This document shows positions 25,838 through 35,624 of a stretch of 64,000 nucleotides of DNA, piece after piece; the stretch's first letter is position 1, and every line of letters begins with the position of its first letter. The notes below the pieces were generated by a model. That model saw only the letters and a list, made by a program, of their open reading frames with translations. It did not search any database and was not told the origin of the DNA. The DNA is from Muribaculaceae bacterium (lineage in GTDB: Bacteria; Bacillota; Clostridia; Lachnospirales; Lachnospiraceae). The stretch lies in NCBI GenBank assembly GCA_023666425.1, contig JAMPCA010000001.1, forward strand, positions 889,329 to 953,328, given 5' to 3'. Position numbers and translations under genes: made by a program.

Positions 25838-27085
25838 CTACTGAAAATCCGGAAGGGGACAGCGGTCTGTCAGCGCCTTCACGATACTCCTCGCCTCATC
25901 CAGCGCGGACTCCCCGTCTTTGACCAGCATGGCAATCGCGGACGCCACCTCGTCGAAGTCATGCTCCACAAGCCCCCGGGAAGTCGCCGCCGGAGTCCCC
26001 AGCCGGATACCGCTGGTGACAAACGGCTTCTGCGGATCGTTCGGAATCGTATTTTTATTGGCCGTGATATTGGCATTGTCCAAAAGCTTCTCCACCGCCT
26101 TGCCGGTCAGCCCGTAGGGCGTCAGATCCACGAGCATCAGATGGTTGTCCGTGCCGTCGGAAACGATCTTAATATCACGGTTCTGCAGACCCTTGCAGAG
26201 CGCCTGGGCATTTTTCACAATCTGCGTCTGGTACTCCTTAAACTCAGGCTTTAACGCCTCCGCAAAGCAGACTGCCTTCGCCGCGATCACATGCATCAGC
26301 GGGCCGCCCTGCGTCCCCGGGAAAATCGCCTTGTTAAAATTAAATCTCTCGTTCGCCTCGCTGCTGCACAGAATCATGCCGCCCCTCGGCCCCCTGAGCG
26401 TCTTGTGCGTCGTGGTAGTGACAACGTCCGCATAGGGAATGGGACTCGGATGAAGGCCTGCGGCCACCAGTCCCGCGATGTGCGCCATATCCACCATGAG
26501 CACCGCGCCCACCTCGTCCGCAATCTCACGGAATTTCTTAAAATCAATCGTCCGGGCATAGGCGGAAGCTCCGGCAATGATCATCTTCGGCCTGCAGGAA
26601 CGCGCCGTCTCCCTCACCGCATCATAATCAATAAAACCCTCATCATTGACGCCGTAGGGCACAATATGAAAATAGGAACCGGAGAAATTCACCGGTGAAC
26701 CGTGGGTCAGGTGTCCGCCGTGGTCAAGGTTCATGCCCATCACCGTATCCCCGGGCTTTAAAATTGCAAACTGCACCGCCATATTCGCCTGCGCGCCGGA
26801 GTGGGGCTGTACATTGACATACTCGCAGCCAAACAGCTTTTTCGCCCGCTCCCTCGCCAGCTCCTCAACGACATCCACACACTCGCAGCCGCCGTAATAC
26901 CGCTTTCCGGGATACCCTTCCGCATATTTGTTGGTCAAAATACTCCCCATGGCCGACATCACGGCCGGGCTCACCCAGTTCTCGGAAGCAATCAGCTCAA
27001 TGTGGCTGCTCTGCCTCTCATACTCCGCCGTAATCGCCTCTGCAATCTCCGGGTCTACTGTCTTAATGTCGTCTAACGTATACAT
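25838..27085 (-). CDS. glyA: Serine hydroxymethyltransferase
   Basis: 415 residues. PLP enzyme interconverting serine and glycine with tetrahydrofolate. PLP lysine lies in [13 protein letters not shown]; other signatures are [32 protein letters not shown] and [22 protein letters not shown] precedes the ATG. First gene of glyA-serS-EIIC/EAL with a good promoter upstream. Confidence 0.97.
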   Translation of the reverse strand: MYTLDDIKTVDPEIAEAITAEYERQSSHIELIASENWVSPAVMSAMGSILTNKYAEGYPGKRYYGGCECVDVVEELARERAKKLFGCEYVNVQPHSGAQANMAVQFAILKPGDTVMGMNLDHGGHLTHGSPVNFSGSYFHIVPYGVNDEGFIDYDAVRETARSCRPKMIIAGASAYARTIDFKKFREIADEVGAVLMVDMAHIAGLVAAGLHPSPIPYADVVTTTTHKTLRGPRGGMILCSSEANERFNFNKAIFPGTQGGPLMHVIAAKAVCFAEALKPEFKEYQTQIVKNAQALCKGLQNRDIKIVSDGTDNHLMLVDLTPYGLTGKAVEKLLDNANITANKNTIPNDPQKPFVTSGIRLGTPAATSRGLVEHDFDEVASAIAMLVKDGESALDEARSIVKALTDRCPLPDFQ

Positions 27086-27135
27086 AGTATTCTCCTTTTA
27101 TCTGCTATTTTCCGGGACAACGCCCACATACAACG

Positions 27136-27164
27136 ATTATATAGGATTGCCGGATATTTTGCAA
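27136..27164 (-). promoter_or_regulatory. Promoter of glyA-serS operon
   Basis: TTGCAA (27159-27164), 17-base spacer, TATAAT (27136-27141) on the minus strand, about 45 bases before the glyA start. Confidence 0.65.
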
Positions 27165-27173
27165 TCCCGTTCG

Positions 27174-27204
27174 AAAAAAGAGCCACGGGCAAAGCCCGCA
27201 GCTC
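27174..27204 (-). terminator. Terminator of secDF transcript
   Basis: On the minus strand GAGCTGCGGGC and GCCCGTGGCTC with a TTT loop form a GC-rich stem followed by TTTTTT, just beyond the secDF stop codon. Confidence 0.92.
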
Positions 27205-27212
27205 CTTATGCT

Positions 27213-29504
27213 TTATTTCTCACTTTTCTTTACCAGCCGTCCCCTGCCGAGATGAAGCTTCATCTCATACCAGATCGACGTCGCGATGAAGATGGACGAG
27301 TAGGTACCGGAAATCAGACCTGCCATCAGCGGAAGCGCAAACTCCCGGATGGACGCCACACCTAAAATGAACAGCAGAAGTACCATCACGAAGGTCGTGA
27401 TCGAGGTGTTGATGGATCTCGAGAGCGTCTGGGTCAGGGACTTATTCGCCACTTCCACCAGAGACTCCTTCGTCGCCTTCTTCACGCCGTGCAGATTCTC
27501 ACGGACACGGTCAAACACGACGATGGTGTCATTGATGGAATATCCGAGAATCGTCAGCATACAGGCGATAAACGTACCGCCCACCGAAATCCGGATCAGC
27601 GCATAGGCGGTCAGCACCACCAGCACATCGTGCACCAGCGCGAGAATCGCGCTTCCTGCAAAACGGATATCCTTAAAGCGGAACCAGATATACAAAAGCA
27701 TACAGATACATGCCACGATCACGGCGATAAATGCATCCTTGCGCATCTCCCCGCTGATGGTGGAGCCGATGCTCTGGCTCTCGATCGTAGACGCATCCAC
27801 GCCGAACTTCTCTACGAACATATTGTTGACGGCTTCTCTCTCCTCAAGCTCCAGCGTTCTGGTCTTAAACTCCACCGCCGTGCTTCCGGATACAGTAGAA
27901 GCCTGAATCGCACTGTCCCCGATGGTATTGGCAAGCTCGGGAACAATCTGTGCCTCCACCTCTTCTACCGTGTAGTCTTTTCCAAAATCCGCGGAGATCG
28001 CTGTACCGCCCGCAAACTCCAGGCTAAAATTCAGCGCGCCCTTTCCCATTCCAGCGTTCGCTCCCATTCCCACAAAACCGGCAAGAATCACAACGACAGA
28101 AATTGCAAAGAATACTTTGCGCTTTGCCAGAAAATCAAAGTTCTTTCTCTCCTTCGCCTTGCCGTAAAGCTTCTCATTCTGAAATCCTACCGCATACAGG
28201 GAAAGGTTCAGGTATCTGGATACCACGAGCGCGGTAAACACGGACACGATGATCGAGATCATCAGCGTGTAGGCAAAGCCCTTCACCGTACCGGAGCCCA
28301 GCCACATCAGCACAAGCGCCGCGATAAAGGTGGTGAGCTGTCCATCGATGATGGCCGGAAGCGCCCGCTTATATCCCTCCTTGATGGAAGTCAGCACGCT
28401 CTTGCCGCCCGCCAGCTCCTCCCGCATACGGGAGATAATGATGACGTTTGCATCCACCGCCATACCGATACCGAGGATCACACCCGCGATACCGGGCAGC
28501 GTCAGCGTTATCTCAAACAGATAGATGAACGATACCACAATGAAGGTATAAATTCCAAGTCCCACCGACGCCACCACACCGGAAAGACCATACATCACGA
28601 TCATAAACAGCATAACAAGAACCAGGCCGATAATAGCCGCCCTGATACTGGTGGACAATGCCTGTCCGCCGAGCTGCGCGCCCACGACCTTGGACTCCAG
28701 CTCTGCGAGCTCTAAGTTAATCGCACCGACACGGATAAAGGTAGCGAGCTGCTCTGCTTCCTCATAGCCGCCCATTCCCTCGATCACACAATGGCCGTCG
28801 GAAATAATCGTACTCACCTGCGGCACGCTGATAAAGTGATCGTCATAGTAGACGCCGATGGTGTCCTGGGAATTATTGTATGCCTCGGTCGTCGCCGCCG
28901 CCCAGATCTCCGCCGCATCATCGCTGAATACAAGCTCTACCACGGGCTTACTGGAATTCATGGTCTGGTCATTCTGATATCCCGCGCTGGCAGACTGCAC
29001 GTCATTGCCGTCCAGCACAATGGAACCGTCCGCGAGCAGAGTGTCGATATCCTTCGTAAGAACATACGCACCGGAGGCACTGTCATATTCATAATTGGTG
29101 CTTCCGCTGCTGTCATAATGCTTGATAAAATACAGGGTTCCGGGACTTCCCAGCTCCGCCAATACCGCGTTCGCATCGTAAACGCCCGGAATCTCCACGG
29201 TAATACGGTCGTCTCCCACCGGATACACACTGTACTCCGTGCTGTAGCTCTCCGCACGCTCCTCCAGTTTTGCCACCGTATCGTTCACGTCCGTCTGGGA
29301 CGGGTTTTCGTCCACGATCTGGTAAGTGATGGACACACCGCCGGACAGATCCAGACCGAGCTTAATACCGGTAGACAACGCCTGATTGTCTGTGTTGCTC
29401 TGACTTACGCTTGTCGATGACATAATCGTGGCGGCATAGTAGCCGAGGCCGATCAGGCAGGCCAAAATCACCGCGATAATCACGACGCCTTTACTTTTCT
29501 TCAT
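27213..29504 (-). CDS. secDF: Protein translocase subunit SecDF (fused)
   Basis: 763 residues, combining SecD (about 1-440) and SecF (about 455-763) in one chain, as in several Firmicutes. Uses the proton gradient to help protein export through SecYEG. SecD features: N-terminal membrane span, GLDLSGGVSITYQI, a large outer domain, and AIIGLVLVMLFMIVMYGLSG with GIGMAVDANVIIISRMREE. SecF features: LNFSLEFAGGTAIS, DIRFAGSAILALVHDVLVV and TILGYSINDTIVVFDRVREN. It follows scfB by 16 bases; the association of SCIFF genes with sec genes is common in Clostridia. Confidence 0.96.
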   Translation of the reverse strand: MKKSKGVVIIAVILACLIGLGYYAATIMSSTSVSQSNTDNQALSTGIKLGLDLSGGVSITYQIVDENPSQTDVNDTVAKLEERAESYSTEYSVYPVGDDRITVEIPGVYDANAVLAELGSPGTLYFIKHYDSSGSTNYEYDSASGAYVLTKDIDTLLADGSIVLDGNDVQSASAGYQNDQTMNSSKPVVELVFSDDAAEIWAAATTEAYNNSQDTIGVYYDDHFISVPQVSTIISDGHCVIEGMGGYEEAEQLATFIRVGAINLELAELESKVVGAQLGGQALSTSIRAAIIGLVLVMLFMIVMYGLSGVVASVGLGIYTFIVVSFIYLFEITLTLPGIAGVILGIGMAVDANVIIISRMREELAGGKSVLTSIKEGYKRALPAIIDGQLTTFIAALVLMWLGSGTVKGFAYTLMISIIVSVFTALVVSRYLNLSLYAVGFQNEKLYGKAKERKNFDFLAKRKVFFAISVVVILAGFVGMGANAGMGKGALNFSLEFAGGTAISADFGKDYTVEEVEAQIVPELANTIGDSAIQASTVSGSTAVEFKTRTLELEEREAVNNMFVEKFGVDASTIESQSIGSTISGEMRKDAFIAVIVACICMLLYIWFRFKDIRFAGSAILALVHDVLVVLTAYALIRISVGGTFIACMLTILGYSINDTIVVFDRVRENLHGVKKATKESLVEVANKSLTQTLSRSINTSITTFVMVLLLFILGVASIREFALPLMAGLISGTYSSIFIATSIWYEMKLHLGRGRLVKKSEK

Positions 29505-29520
29505 CTTCGTTTCCTCTCTT

Positions 29521-30882
29521 TTATTCTATTATGTCCGCTTCTGCGGCTTTTATCATAATCGCACACTCGATGCGTTTTTTCTGAAGCTCACAGCCGAGCT
29601 CATAGGCGTCCGTAATACTCCCGTGGAAATTGTAGGAGTTCGCGGCACAGCCTCCGCTGCAGTAGAACCTCGCAAAACAGTCCCGGCATTTCTCCTTTGC
29701 ATAGACATTGCAGCTCTTAAATTCGTCCCTGATGGCCTCTGCAGTCACGCCGTCCCAGACATTTCCCATAAGAAACGCCTCGTTTCCGACGAACTGGTGG
29801 CAGGGATAGAGATCCCCCCAGGGTGTTACCGCCAGATATTCCGTGCCGGAGCCGCAGCCGCTCAGCCTCTTGTAGACGCAGGGGCCGCCCGTCAGGTCGA
29901 TCATAAAGTGGAAAAAGTGAAAGCCCTTCCCCTCCCGCTTCCTTTTGACCATCTCTGCCGCCAGTCTGTCATACTCCGCAAAAAGCTTCGGCAGATCCTC
30001 CTTCGTCAGGGCATAATCGTCTGTCGGCTGTGCCACCACCGGTTCCACCGAAATCTGCTGAAATCCCAGATCGGCAAGGTGCAGCACGTCCTCAGAAAAG
30101 TCTGTATTGTAATGGGTGAAGGTTCCCCGCACATAGTAGCGCTCCTGCTTCCGGCTGTCCGCAAGCTTTTGAAACTTTGGCACGATCATGTCGTAGCTGC
30201 CCGCGCCCTTCCGGAAGGGGCGCATCCTGTCGTGCACCTCCCTGCGCCCGTCGATGCTAAGCACGACATTGTCCATCTCCCGGTTGGCAAATTCCATCAC
30301 TGCGTCGTCCAAAAGCACGCCGTTCGTCGTCAGGGTAAAACGAAAATGCTTGTCGTGCAGCTTTTCCTGCTCCCTGCCGTATGCCACCAGCTGCTTCACC
30401 ACCTCGAAATTCATAAGGGGCTCGCCGCCAAAAAAATCGACCTCAAGATTCTTTCTCGTACCGGAATTCGCAATCAGAAAATCCAGCGCCCGCTTTCCGG
30501 TCTGAACATCCATGAGCGCCCGGCGTCCGTGGTATTCCCCCTCCTCCGCAAAACAGTAGCGGCAGGCGAGATTACAGTCGTGCGCGATATGCAGGCACAG
30601 CGCCTTCACCACAGTGGGGCGCTTCTTAAAATCTGTGATATGCTTCTCGTATATATCTTCGGAAAAAAGCTCTCCCCGCTCTTTTAGCTCCGCCACCTCA
30701 TCGAGAGCCTCGACAATCTCCTGTGCGGGATACTTGTCCAGCAGCGCGGCCGTGATCTCTTCTTTCGTATGCTCCGGAAACAGCGCAATCACATCGTAGG
30801 TCACATCATCTACCACATGAACCGCGCCGGAATTGACATCTAAAACAATCGCATAGCCGTTGTTCTTAAACTGATGAACCAC
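29521..30882 (-). CDS. scfB: SCIFF thioether maturase, radical SAM
   Basis: 453 residues. N-terminal peptide-recognition (RRE-like) part, radical SAM core with C103, C107 and C110 (CNLACRYC) binding the SAM [4Fe-4S] cluster, FFGGEPLMNF, and a C-terminal SPASM domain with many cysteines (GGPCVYKRLSGCGSG, PCHQF, CRDCFARFYCSGGC). It introduces Cys-to-Thr or similar thioether links in the SCIFF peptide encoded about 100 bases upstream. What the mature peptide does in Clostridia is not established. Order is scfA-scfB-secDF. Confidence 0.95.
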   Translation of the reverse strand: MVHQFKNNGYAIVLDVNSGAVHVVDDVTYDVIALFPEHTKEEITAALLDKYPAQEIVEALDEVAELKERGELFSEDIYEKHITDFKKRPTVVKALCLHIAHDCNLACRYCFAEEGEYHGRRALMDVQTGKRALDFLIANSGTRKNLEVDFFGGEPLMNFEVVKQLVAYGREQEKLHDKHFRFTLTTNGVLLDDAVMEFANREMDNVVLSIDGRREVHDRMRPFRKGAGSYDMIVPKFQKLADSRKQERYYVRGTFTHYNTDFSEDVLHLADLGFQQISVEPVVAQPTDDYALTKEDLPKLFAEYDRLAAEMVKRKREGKGFHFFHFMIDLTGGPCVYKRLSGCGSGTEYLAVTPWGDLYPCHQFVGNEAFLMGNVWDGVTAEAIRDEFKSCNVYAKEKCRDCFARFYCSGGCAANSYNFHGSITDAYELGCELQKKRIECAIMIKAAEADIIE

Positions 30883-30983
30883 TCAAATACTCCTCTCTCG
30901 TAAATCCCTGCCCTGTCGCAAGCACAACAATAACCGCGCGCGGCGCACGCGGTCTAAAACAGAGCCGGGCCGTTAATCAGTAT

Positions 30984-31127
30984 TTAACGGCATTTCTCAC
31001 AAGTCTGGTTGCCGACTGTGCAGGAGGTCTTGCAGGCAGACTGGCAGGAAGTCTGGCACTCGCCGCAGCCGCCCTTTACGATCGTATTCTGCAGCTTTCT
31101 TGTATTCAATGTCTTCACATGCTTCAT
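30984..31127 (-). CDS. scfA: SCIFF RiPP precursor peptide
   Basis: 47 residues: MKHVKTLNTRKLQ leader-like start, then GGCGECQTSC and QSACKTSCTVG, the highly conserved SCIFF core (six cysteines in forty-five residues). The six usual cysteines are at 21, 24, 28, 32, 36 and 43. A seventh, C46, follows near the end (CEKCR). The start at 31127 has AAGGAG 9 bases upstream; the ATG two codons earlier is too close to that site. It is modified by the adjacent scfB product. The threonines at 26, 34, 37 and 42 are potential thioether acceptors. Confidence 0.95.
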   Translation of the reverse strand: MKHVKTLNTRKLQNTIVKGGCGECQTSCQSACKTSCTVGNQTCEKCR

Positions 31128-31183
31128 AATCATTATCTCCTTTTTTCTTACACAAATCTGTATTTTAAAGAATTCGCTTATCC

Positions 31184-31211
31184 ATTATAGCACAGACGTT
31201 TTGATATGCAA
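31184..31211 (-). promoter_or_regulatory. Promoter of scfA-scfB-secDF
   Basis: TTGCAT (31206-31211), 16-base spacer, TATAAT (31184-31189) with TG nearby, on the minus strand about 55 bases before scfA. Just upstream a 10-base sequence (TTCGTGGATT) is repeated in tandem. Confidence 0.6.
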
Positions 31212-31247
31212 AGCTTTTTTTCAGGAAATCCACGAAATCCACGAAAA

Positions 31248-31700
31248 TCAATTTTTGGAATTGTGAATGGCTGGCTTTTTTCCTTTCAGAAGCACCGGCG
31301 CCACACCTCCCGCAAGACACAAAACGGGGATTCCTCCCCCGATGGCGGCTCCTGCCTGCAGCAGCACGGACATTGCCAGCAGGACTCCGTAAAAAGCCGC
31401 ACCCGCGCCGATTCCCCACAGCAGAGCCGGGGACAGCTTCCCCCAGCGCACGAAACAGCCTCCCAGCAGGCACGGCAGGAGATAGAGCGCGGTGAGTCCC
31501 GCCCGGATCACTTCTGTGGAGAGCCGCAGCCGAAAGGCTATACAGGCAAAAAGCAGCAGAAGCCCTGCCGCCGCCGCACATTCTGACAACAGTATTCCCA
31601 AAAAAGCAAAAAGTCGCTTCGGCAGCCTGAGCTTTCGCGGCGGACGCTCCTTTTCCTCCGGCTCCTGCCCCTGTTCCTGCCGCACTCTCTCCTCACTCAT
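31248..31700 (-). CDS. Small membrane protein, TIGR04086-like
   Basis: 150 residues. A charged N-terminus (about 1-30, Glu/Arg/Pro-rich) is followed by four hydrophobic segments (roughly 33-55, 65-82, 92-112, 115-135) and a short Lys-rich tail. The four-span layout and its place directly before scfA match the TIGR04086 family often found next to SCIFF genes in Clostridia. Function unknown. The start MSEERVRQ at 31700 is favoured by length of the N-terminus and a GGGGGGG stretch upstream; 31718 is an alternative. Confidence 0.75.
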   Translation of the reverse strand: MSEERVRQEQGQEPEEKERPPRKLRLPKRLFAFLGILLSECAAAAGLLLLFACIAFRLRLSTEVIRAGLTALYLLPCLLGGCFVRWGKLSPALLWGIGAGAAFYGVLLAMSVLLQAGAAIGGGIPVLCLAGGVAPVLLKGKKPAIHNSKN

Positions 31701-31757
31701 TTCCGCGCCCCCCCGCAAATTTCTCTATTCATTCTATGCGCGTTCTTTCCTGAATAT

Positions 31758-31796
31758 GAAAAATAAGCCCTACACTATGTGTACGGCTTATTTTTC
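31758..31796 (-). terminator. Terminator after the small unknown gene
   Basis: AAAAATAAGCC and GGGCTTATTTTT flank a partly paired GTACAC/AGTGTA loop; T-runs exist on both strands, so it may serve as a bidirectional terminator. It directly follows the stop of the gene at 31799-32035. Confidence 0.8.
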
Positions 31797-31798
31797 TC

Positions 31799-32035
31799 TT
31801 AGTAAGTATACTCTTTTTGCATTTCCTGGGTGAAGTAAGCCTGCGCGTTCCTGGTATATCCGAGGGTCGCACCCTCCAGATTCTTTGTCCAGTCCGCTCT
31901 GCCTGCCCTGCTGCCCGAATGCATTCCGAATTGTCTCGTGGAATTTTTCATCTCCTCCTTCAATCTGGATTTGAGATCGATCGAAGAAGCTGCTGATCCC
32001 ACAGACGTCACCTTAAAAATATCCCTCACTTCCAT
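31799..32035 (-). CDS. Small unknown protein
   Basis: 78 residues, begins MEVRDIFKVTSVGSAASS and ends FTQEMQKEYTY; hydrophilic, helix-prone, no signal peptide or Cys. I do not recognise it. AAGGAAGG lies 11 bases before the ATG at 32035, and a terminator follows at once, which supports a real gene. It is downstream of asnS with a 130-base gap that contains only A/T-rich runs and a weak hairpin. Confidence 0.6.
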   Translation of the reverse strand: MEVRDIFKVTSVGSAASSIDLKSRLKEEMKNSTRQFGMHSGSRAGRADWTKNLEGATLGYTRNAQAYFTQEMQKEYTY

Positions 32036-32164
32036 ATGCGGCACATCCTTCCTTGGATACATATTTTACTGGTCACATCTTTTATATCGGCTTTATGGGA
32101 AAAAAAACAAGCTTTTTTTGGAAAAACATACAAAATTACACAAATGTAATACCATTTCAGGGCA

Positions 32165-33556
32165 TTACAAGTCGCAATTTCCCACGGTTCTTGGGAAGGG
32201 AACCACGTCGCGGATATTGGTCATCCCGGTCAGATACATGACAAGGCGCTCAAAGCCCAGTCCAAAGCCCGCATGTCTGGAACTGCCATATCTGCGCAGA
32301 TCCAGATAAAAGCCGTAATCCTTCTCGGAAAGTCCCAGCTCCCGGATTCTGGCAAGGAGCTTGTCATAGTCGTCCTCCCTCTGGCTTCCGCCGATGATCT
32401 CCCCGATGCCCGGCACCAGACAGTCCACTGCCGCGACCGTCCTGCCGTCGTCGTTCAGCTTCATATAAAATGCCTTGATTTCCTTCGGATAATCCGTCAC
32501 AAACACGGGACGCTTAAAGGTCTGCTCCGTCAGATACCGCTCATGCTCCGTCTGCAGATCACAGCCCCACGAAACCTTGTACTCGAACTTTTCATTTTTC
32601 CTGGAGAGCATCTTTATGGCCTCCGTGTAAGTCACCCGGGCAAAATCACTGTTCACCACATTCTCCAGGCGGTCCAGAAGCCCCTTGTCCACAAAGCTGT
32701 TGAAAAAGGCCATCTCCTCCGGCGCGTGCTCCAGCACATAGCGGATTACATATTTCAGCATGTGCTCCGCCAAAAGCATATCGTCCTCCAGATCCGCAAA
32801 GGAAATCTCCGGCTCGATCATCCAGAACTCCGCCGCGTGCCTTGTCGTGTTGGAGTTCTCCGCCCGGAAAGTGGGGCCGAATGTATATATGTTCTTAAAT
32901 GCCTGCGCATAGGTCTCGCCGTTCAGCTGGCCTGACACGGTAAGATTCGTGGACTTTCCGAAAAAGTCCTTTGAAAAATCCACGCTGCCGTCGGGATTTT
33001 TCGGCAGATTTTCCAGATCCAGCGTCGTCACCTGAAACATTTCCCCGGCTCCCTCACAGTCGCTTCCGGTTATGATCGGCGTGTGCACATACACAAAATC
33101 CCGCTCCTGAAAAAACCTGTGAATCGCGTAAGCACACAGCGAACGCACGCGGAAAACCGCCTCAAAGGTGTTTGTCCTTGCCCGCAGATGGGAGATCGTG
33201 CGCAGATATTCGAAGGTGTGGCGCTTTTTCTGCAGGGGATAATCGGGCGTGGAAGCCCCCTCGATCTGTACCGAGGCTGCCTGAATCTCAAAGGGCTGCT
33301 TCGCCTCGGGAGTGGGCACCAGCGTTCCCCTTACTATGACCGCCGCCCCCACATTGATCTTACTGATCTCCTCATAATTGTCCAGCCCGTCCGCATAGAC
33401 CACCTGAATGGGCTCAAAAAACGTACCGTCGTTTACCACGAGGAAGCCGAAATTTTTGGAACTTCTGTTGCTTCTGACCCAGCCCCCGACTGCGACCTCC
33501 TGATCCCGGTACCGCACTGTATCCCGGAAAATATCCCGTATGTTTACCAGCTCCAT
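32165..33556 (-). CDS. asnS: Asparaginyl-tRNA synthetase
   Basis: 463 residues. N-terminal OB-fold anticodon-binding domain ([24 protein letters not shown]) and class II core with [21 protein letters not shown] (motif 2) and [20 protein letters not shown] (motif 3). The FWMIEPE form and the absence of an AspRS insert argue for Asn rather than Asp. It is followed by the small gene at 31799 and preceded, 20 bases away, by the trigger-factor-like lipoprotein. Confidence 0.96.
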   Translation of the reverse strand: MELVNIRDIFRDTVRYRDQEVAVGGWVRSNRSSKNFGFLVVNDGTFFEPIQVVYADGLDNYEEISKINVGAAVIVRGTLVPTPEAKQPFEIQAASVQIEGASTPDYPLQKKRHTFEYLRTISHLRARTNTFEAVFRVRSLCAYAIHRFFQERDFVYVHTPIITGSDCEGAGEMFQVTTLDLENLPKNPDGSVDFSKDFFGKSTNLTVSGQLNGETYAQAFKNIYTFGPTFRAENSNTTRHAAEFWMIEPEISFADLEDDMLLAEHMLKYVIRYVLEHAPEEMAFFNSFVDKGLLDRLENVVNSDFARVTYTEAIKMLSRKNEKFEYKVSWGCDLQTEHERYLTEQTFKRPVFVTDYPKEIKAFYMKLNDDGRTVAAVDCLVPGIGEIIGGSQREDDYDKLLARIRELGLSEKDYGFYLDLRRYGSSRHAGFGLGFERLVMYLTGMTNIRDVVPFPRTVGNCDL

Positions 33557-33577
33557 CTCAAAACCCTCCTTACTGTT

Positions 33578-34822
33578 CTATTCCTGCGCGTTCTGTGTTT
33601 CTGTTTCCGTCTCCGGCTCCGCTGCCTCCATCCCCTCCACGGTCACATTGGCGTTTTCCGCCACAAAGCTTAAGGCTCTCTGGGCGAGAAACAGCTTGCG
33701 GAGCTCCTGCTCTCCGCCCTTTGCATCCCCGACGCCGTAGTAGTTGTACACGTCTTCCAGCGTGGTGAAATTGCCGCTGCCGGACTGTATGAAATAATTC
33801 ACATAATTGGTGAATTCCTCTTCATTTATTGTAATCTGCTCCAGCTCGGCAATGCGCCTGAACAAGATTTCCATCTTAATCTGCTGCTCCAGCGTGGTTG
33901 TCCAGACCTCCCGCTGTGCCTCTAACGTCGTGCCGTTTGCCACCAGAAACTCGTCCAGCGTCTGCCCCTCCTGACAGTTCTCTATCGTGGTGCTGTACTC
34001 CAGCTCCGCCATGCGGGCCTGCATATACTCCCCGGGAATCTCCACCTCGCTGTGCTCAAGAATGTAGGTCTGCACGGCGTTCAGCGTCGCCTGCATCTTG
34101 TAGGAGGACATCTGGCTCTCCAGCATCTCCCGCATACTGCCCACAAGCTCATCCTTTGTGGAAACGCCCTGCTCTGCAAAGGCGGCTGCCACCATCTCGT
34201 CGGTCAGCTCTTCCACGGTCAGCGGCCGGTAGATTCCTTTGACTGTGATATGAAATACCGCCGGCTGTCCCGCCAGCTCTGCCGACTGGTATTGCTCCGG
34301 AAAGGTTACATCCGTATCCAGTTCATCCCCTACCTTTGCCCCCTCCAGGTCGTCGCAGAAGCCGTCAATATAGGGGTTGCCGCTGGTGACCTCCCGGTTG
34401 TTGCTGACATCCATCATCACGTCTGCCGCTGCTCCCCCGTCGAACGCCACGCCATCTTTATAGCCCGTGTAATCAATCTTCACATAATCTCCCGCTTCCA
34501 CGGTATCGCGGTCTGTCACCTCCACGGAGTCGGCCCCGCTATAGGAGAGAACCTGCAGGACGCTCTGCTCTACTGTCTCGTCCGTCACCTCGTAATCCCC
34601 GGTGATCGTCACATCAATTCCCTTGTAATCGGAGAGCGTCTTTACCAGCTTTTCCGGCTCCACCTCTATCTGGGCGCTGCGGACGCCCTCGTAGGCAGGC
34701 GTGGCTCCCGTTTCTGTCCCGTTCTCCGTCCCTGCGTTCCGGCTATCCTCTGCGCCGTTCCCGCAGGCGGCCGCCGTCGCCATCACCAGACACAAAAGAC
34801 CCGTCAGTATCTTTTTCTTCAT
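33578..34822 (-). CDS. Trigger-factor-like PPIase lipoprotein
   Basis: 414 residues. A lipoprotein signal peptide (MKKKILTGLLCLVMATAAAC, Cys at 20) replaces the ribosome-binding domain of true trigger factor. After an acidic linker come an FKBP-type domain (AGDYVKIDYTGYKDGVAFDGG, about residues 115-200) and the trigger-factor C-terminal helical domain (about 210-390). A canonical tig gene is also in the window at the right end, so this is a paralogue that should act outside the membrane on exported proteins, perhaps alongside or instead of PrsA. I chose the start at 34822 for the signal peptide; the in-frame ATG at 34906 would bury it. Confidence 0.88.
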   Translation of the reverse strand: MKKKILTGLLCLVMATAAACGNGAEDSRNAGTENGTETGATPAYEGVRSAQIEVEPEKLVKTLSDYKGIDVTITGDYEVTDETVEQSVLQVLSYSGADSVEVTDRDTVEAGDYVKIDYTGYKDGVAFDGGAAADVMMDVSNNREVTSGNPYIDGFCDDLEGAKVGDELDTDVTFPEQYQSAELAGQPAVFHITVKGIYRPLTVEELTDEMVAAAFAEQGVSTKDELVGSMREMLESQMSSYKMQATLNAVQTYILEHSEVEIPGEYMQARMAELEYSTTIENCQEGQTLDEFLVANGTTLEAQREVWTTTLEQQIKMEILFRRIAELEQITINEEEFTNYVNYFIQSGSGNFTTLEDVYNYYGVGDAKGGEQELRKLFLAQRALSFVAENANVTVEGMEAAEPETETETQNAQE

Positions 34823-34919
34823 AATACAATCATCTTCCTTTCCCTGTTCCACTTTTGGCGGAACATGCAATAACACTAACATACCACAGTTTTCTCCAAA
34901 ATACAAACAATATTGTGCA

Positions 34920-34948
34920 TTGATTTTTTTATAAAACTTTGCTACAAT
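34920..34948 (+). promoter_or_regulatory. Promoter of the 34982 gene
   Basis: TTGATT (34920-34925), 17-base spacer, TACAAT (34943-34948). It lies in the divergent gap with the lipoprotein gene. Confidence 0.6.
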
Positions 34949-34981
34949 TTTTCATTATGAGAATCAGCAGGAGGAAAAAAA

Positions 34982-35494
34982 GTGAGAACATCGACAATTG
35001 TTTTACTGGTTATCGCCGTCATACTTCTGGCTGTGATGGCAGCGTTGTATTTTCTTGGCAAAAAGGCACAGAAGCGAAAGGAAGAGCAGGATCAGCAGAT
35101 TGCGGCGGCGGCACAGACCATCACCATGTTAATTATTGATAAAAAGCGAATGCGCATGAATGAATCGGGGCTTCCCCAGCAGATTCTGGAGCAGACGCCC
35201 AAGCTGATGCGCCGCACCAAAATGCCCATTGTCAAGGCGAAGGTCGGCCCGAAGATTATGACGCTCATTGCGGACGAGCAGGTTTTCGACGATATCCCTG
35301 TCAAAAAAGAGGTAAAGGCCACCGTCAGCGGACTCTACATAACCGGCGTGCGGGGACTTCGCGCCCCGCTGGAAAAGCCCGAGAAAAAGAAGAGCTTCCG
35401 CGCCAGAATGCAGGCTAAATACAACGAGGCTAACGCTAAACTGAAGGCGGAGAAAGAAAATGAGGCTCCCAAAAAGCCGTCTAAGAAGAAATAA
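34982..35494 (+). CDS. Single-span membrane protein of unknown function
   Basis: 170 residues, GTG start with AGGAGG 7 bases upstream. One N-terminal membrane span (about residues 5-26) followed by a basic cytoplasmic part: a coiled segment KKAQKRKEEQDQQIAAAAQT, a compact middle region with VKAKVGPKIMTLIADEQVFDDIPVKKEVKATVSGLYI, and a Lys-rich tail. I recognise no family by name; the size and layout recur as 'hypothetical protein' in Lachnospiraceae. It stands alone between a divergent gene and a gene-free stretch. Confidence 0.8.
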   Translation: MRTSTIVLLVIAVILLAVMAALYFLGKKAQKRKEEQDQQIAAAAQTITMLIIDKKRMRMNESGLPQQILEQTPKLMRRTKMPIVKAKVGPKIMTLIADEQVFDDIPVKKEVKATVSGLYITGVRGLRAPLEKPEKKKSFRARMQAKYNEANAKLKAEKENEAPKKPSKKK

Positions 35495-35624
35495 CGGCTT
35501 AATGTATATACATTTTAAGAGATGAATATTTTAAGGGAATACCTGCTCGACAGAGAAAAGGAAAACTCCCTGCCGTTATGAGGAATCCGGTATAGAATGA
35601 TTTTAACGGGGTATCCCGCAGCGT

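Noticed and set aside
24674-26254. Long plus-strand open frame of 526 codons across serS and glyA
   Set aside because: Antisense shadow of two unmistakable genes; Arg/His/Leu-rich translation without domains, no ribosome-binding site.
27489-28715. Plus-strand frame of 408 codons across secDF
   Set aside because: Antisense shadow of a well-conserved gene; His/Arg-rich translation, no start signal.
29623-30687. Plus-strand frame of 354 codons across scfB
   Set aside because: Antisense to the radical SAM gene, whose Cys motifs are intact.
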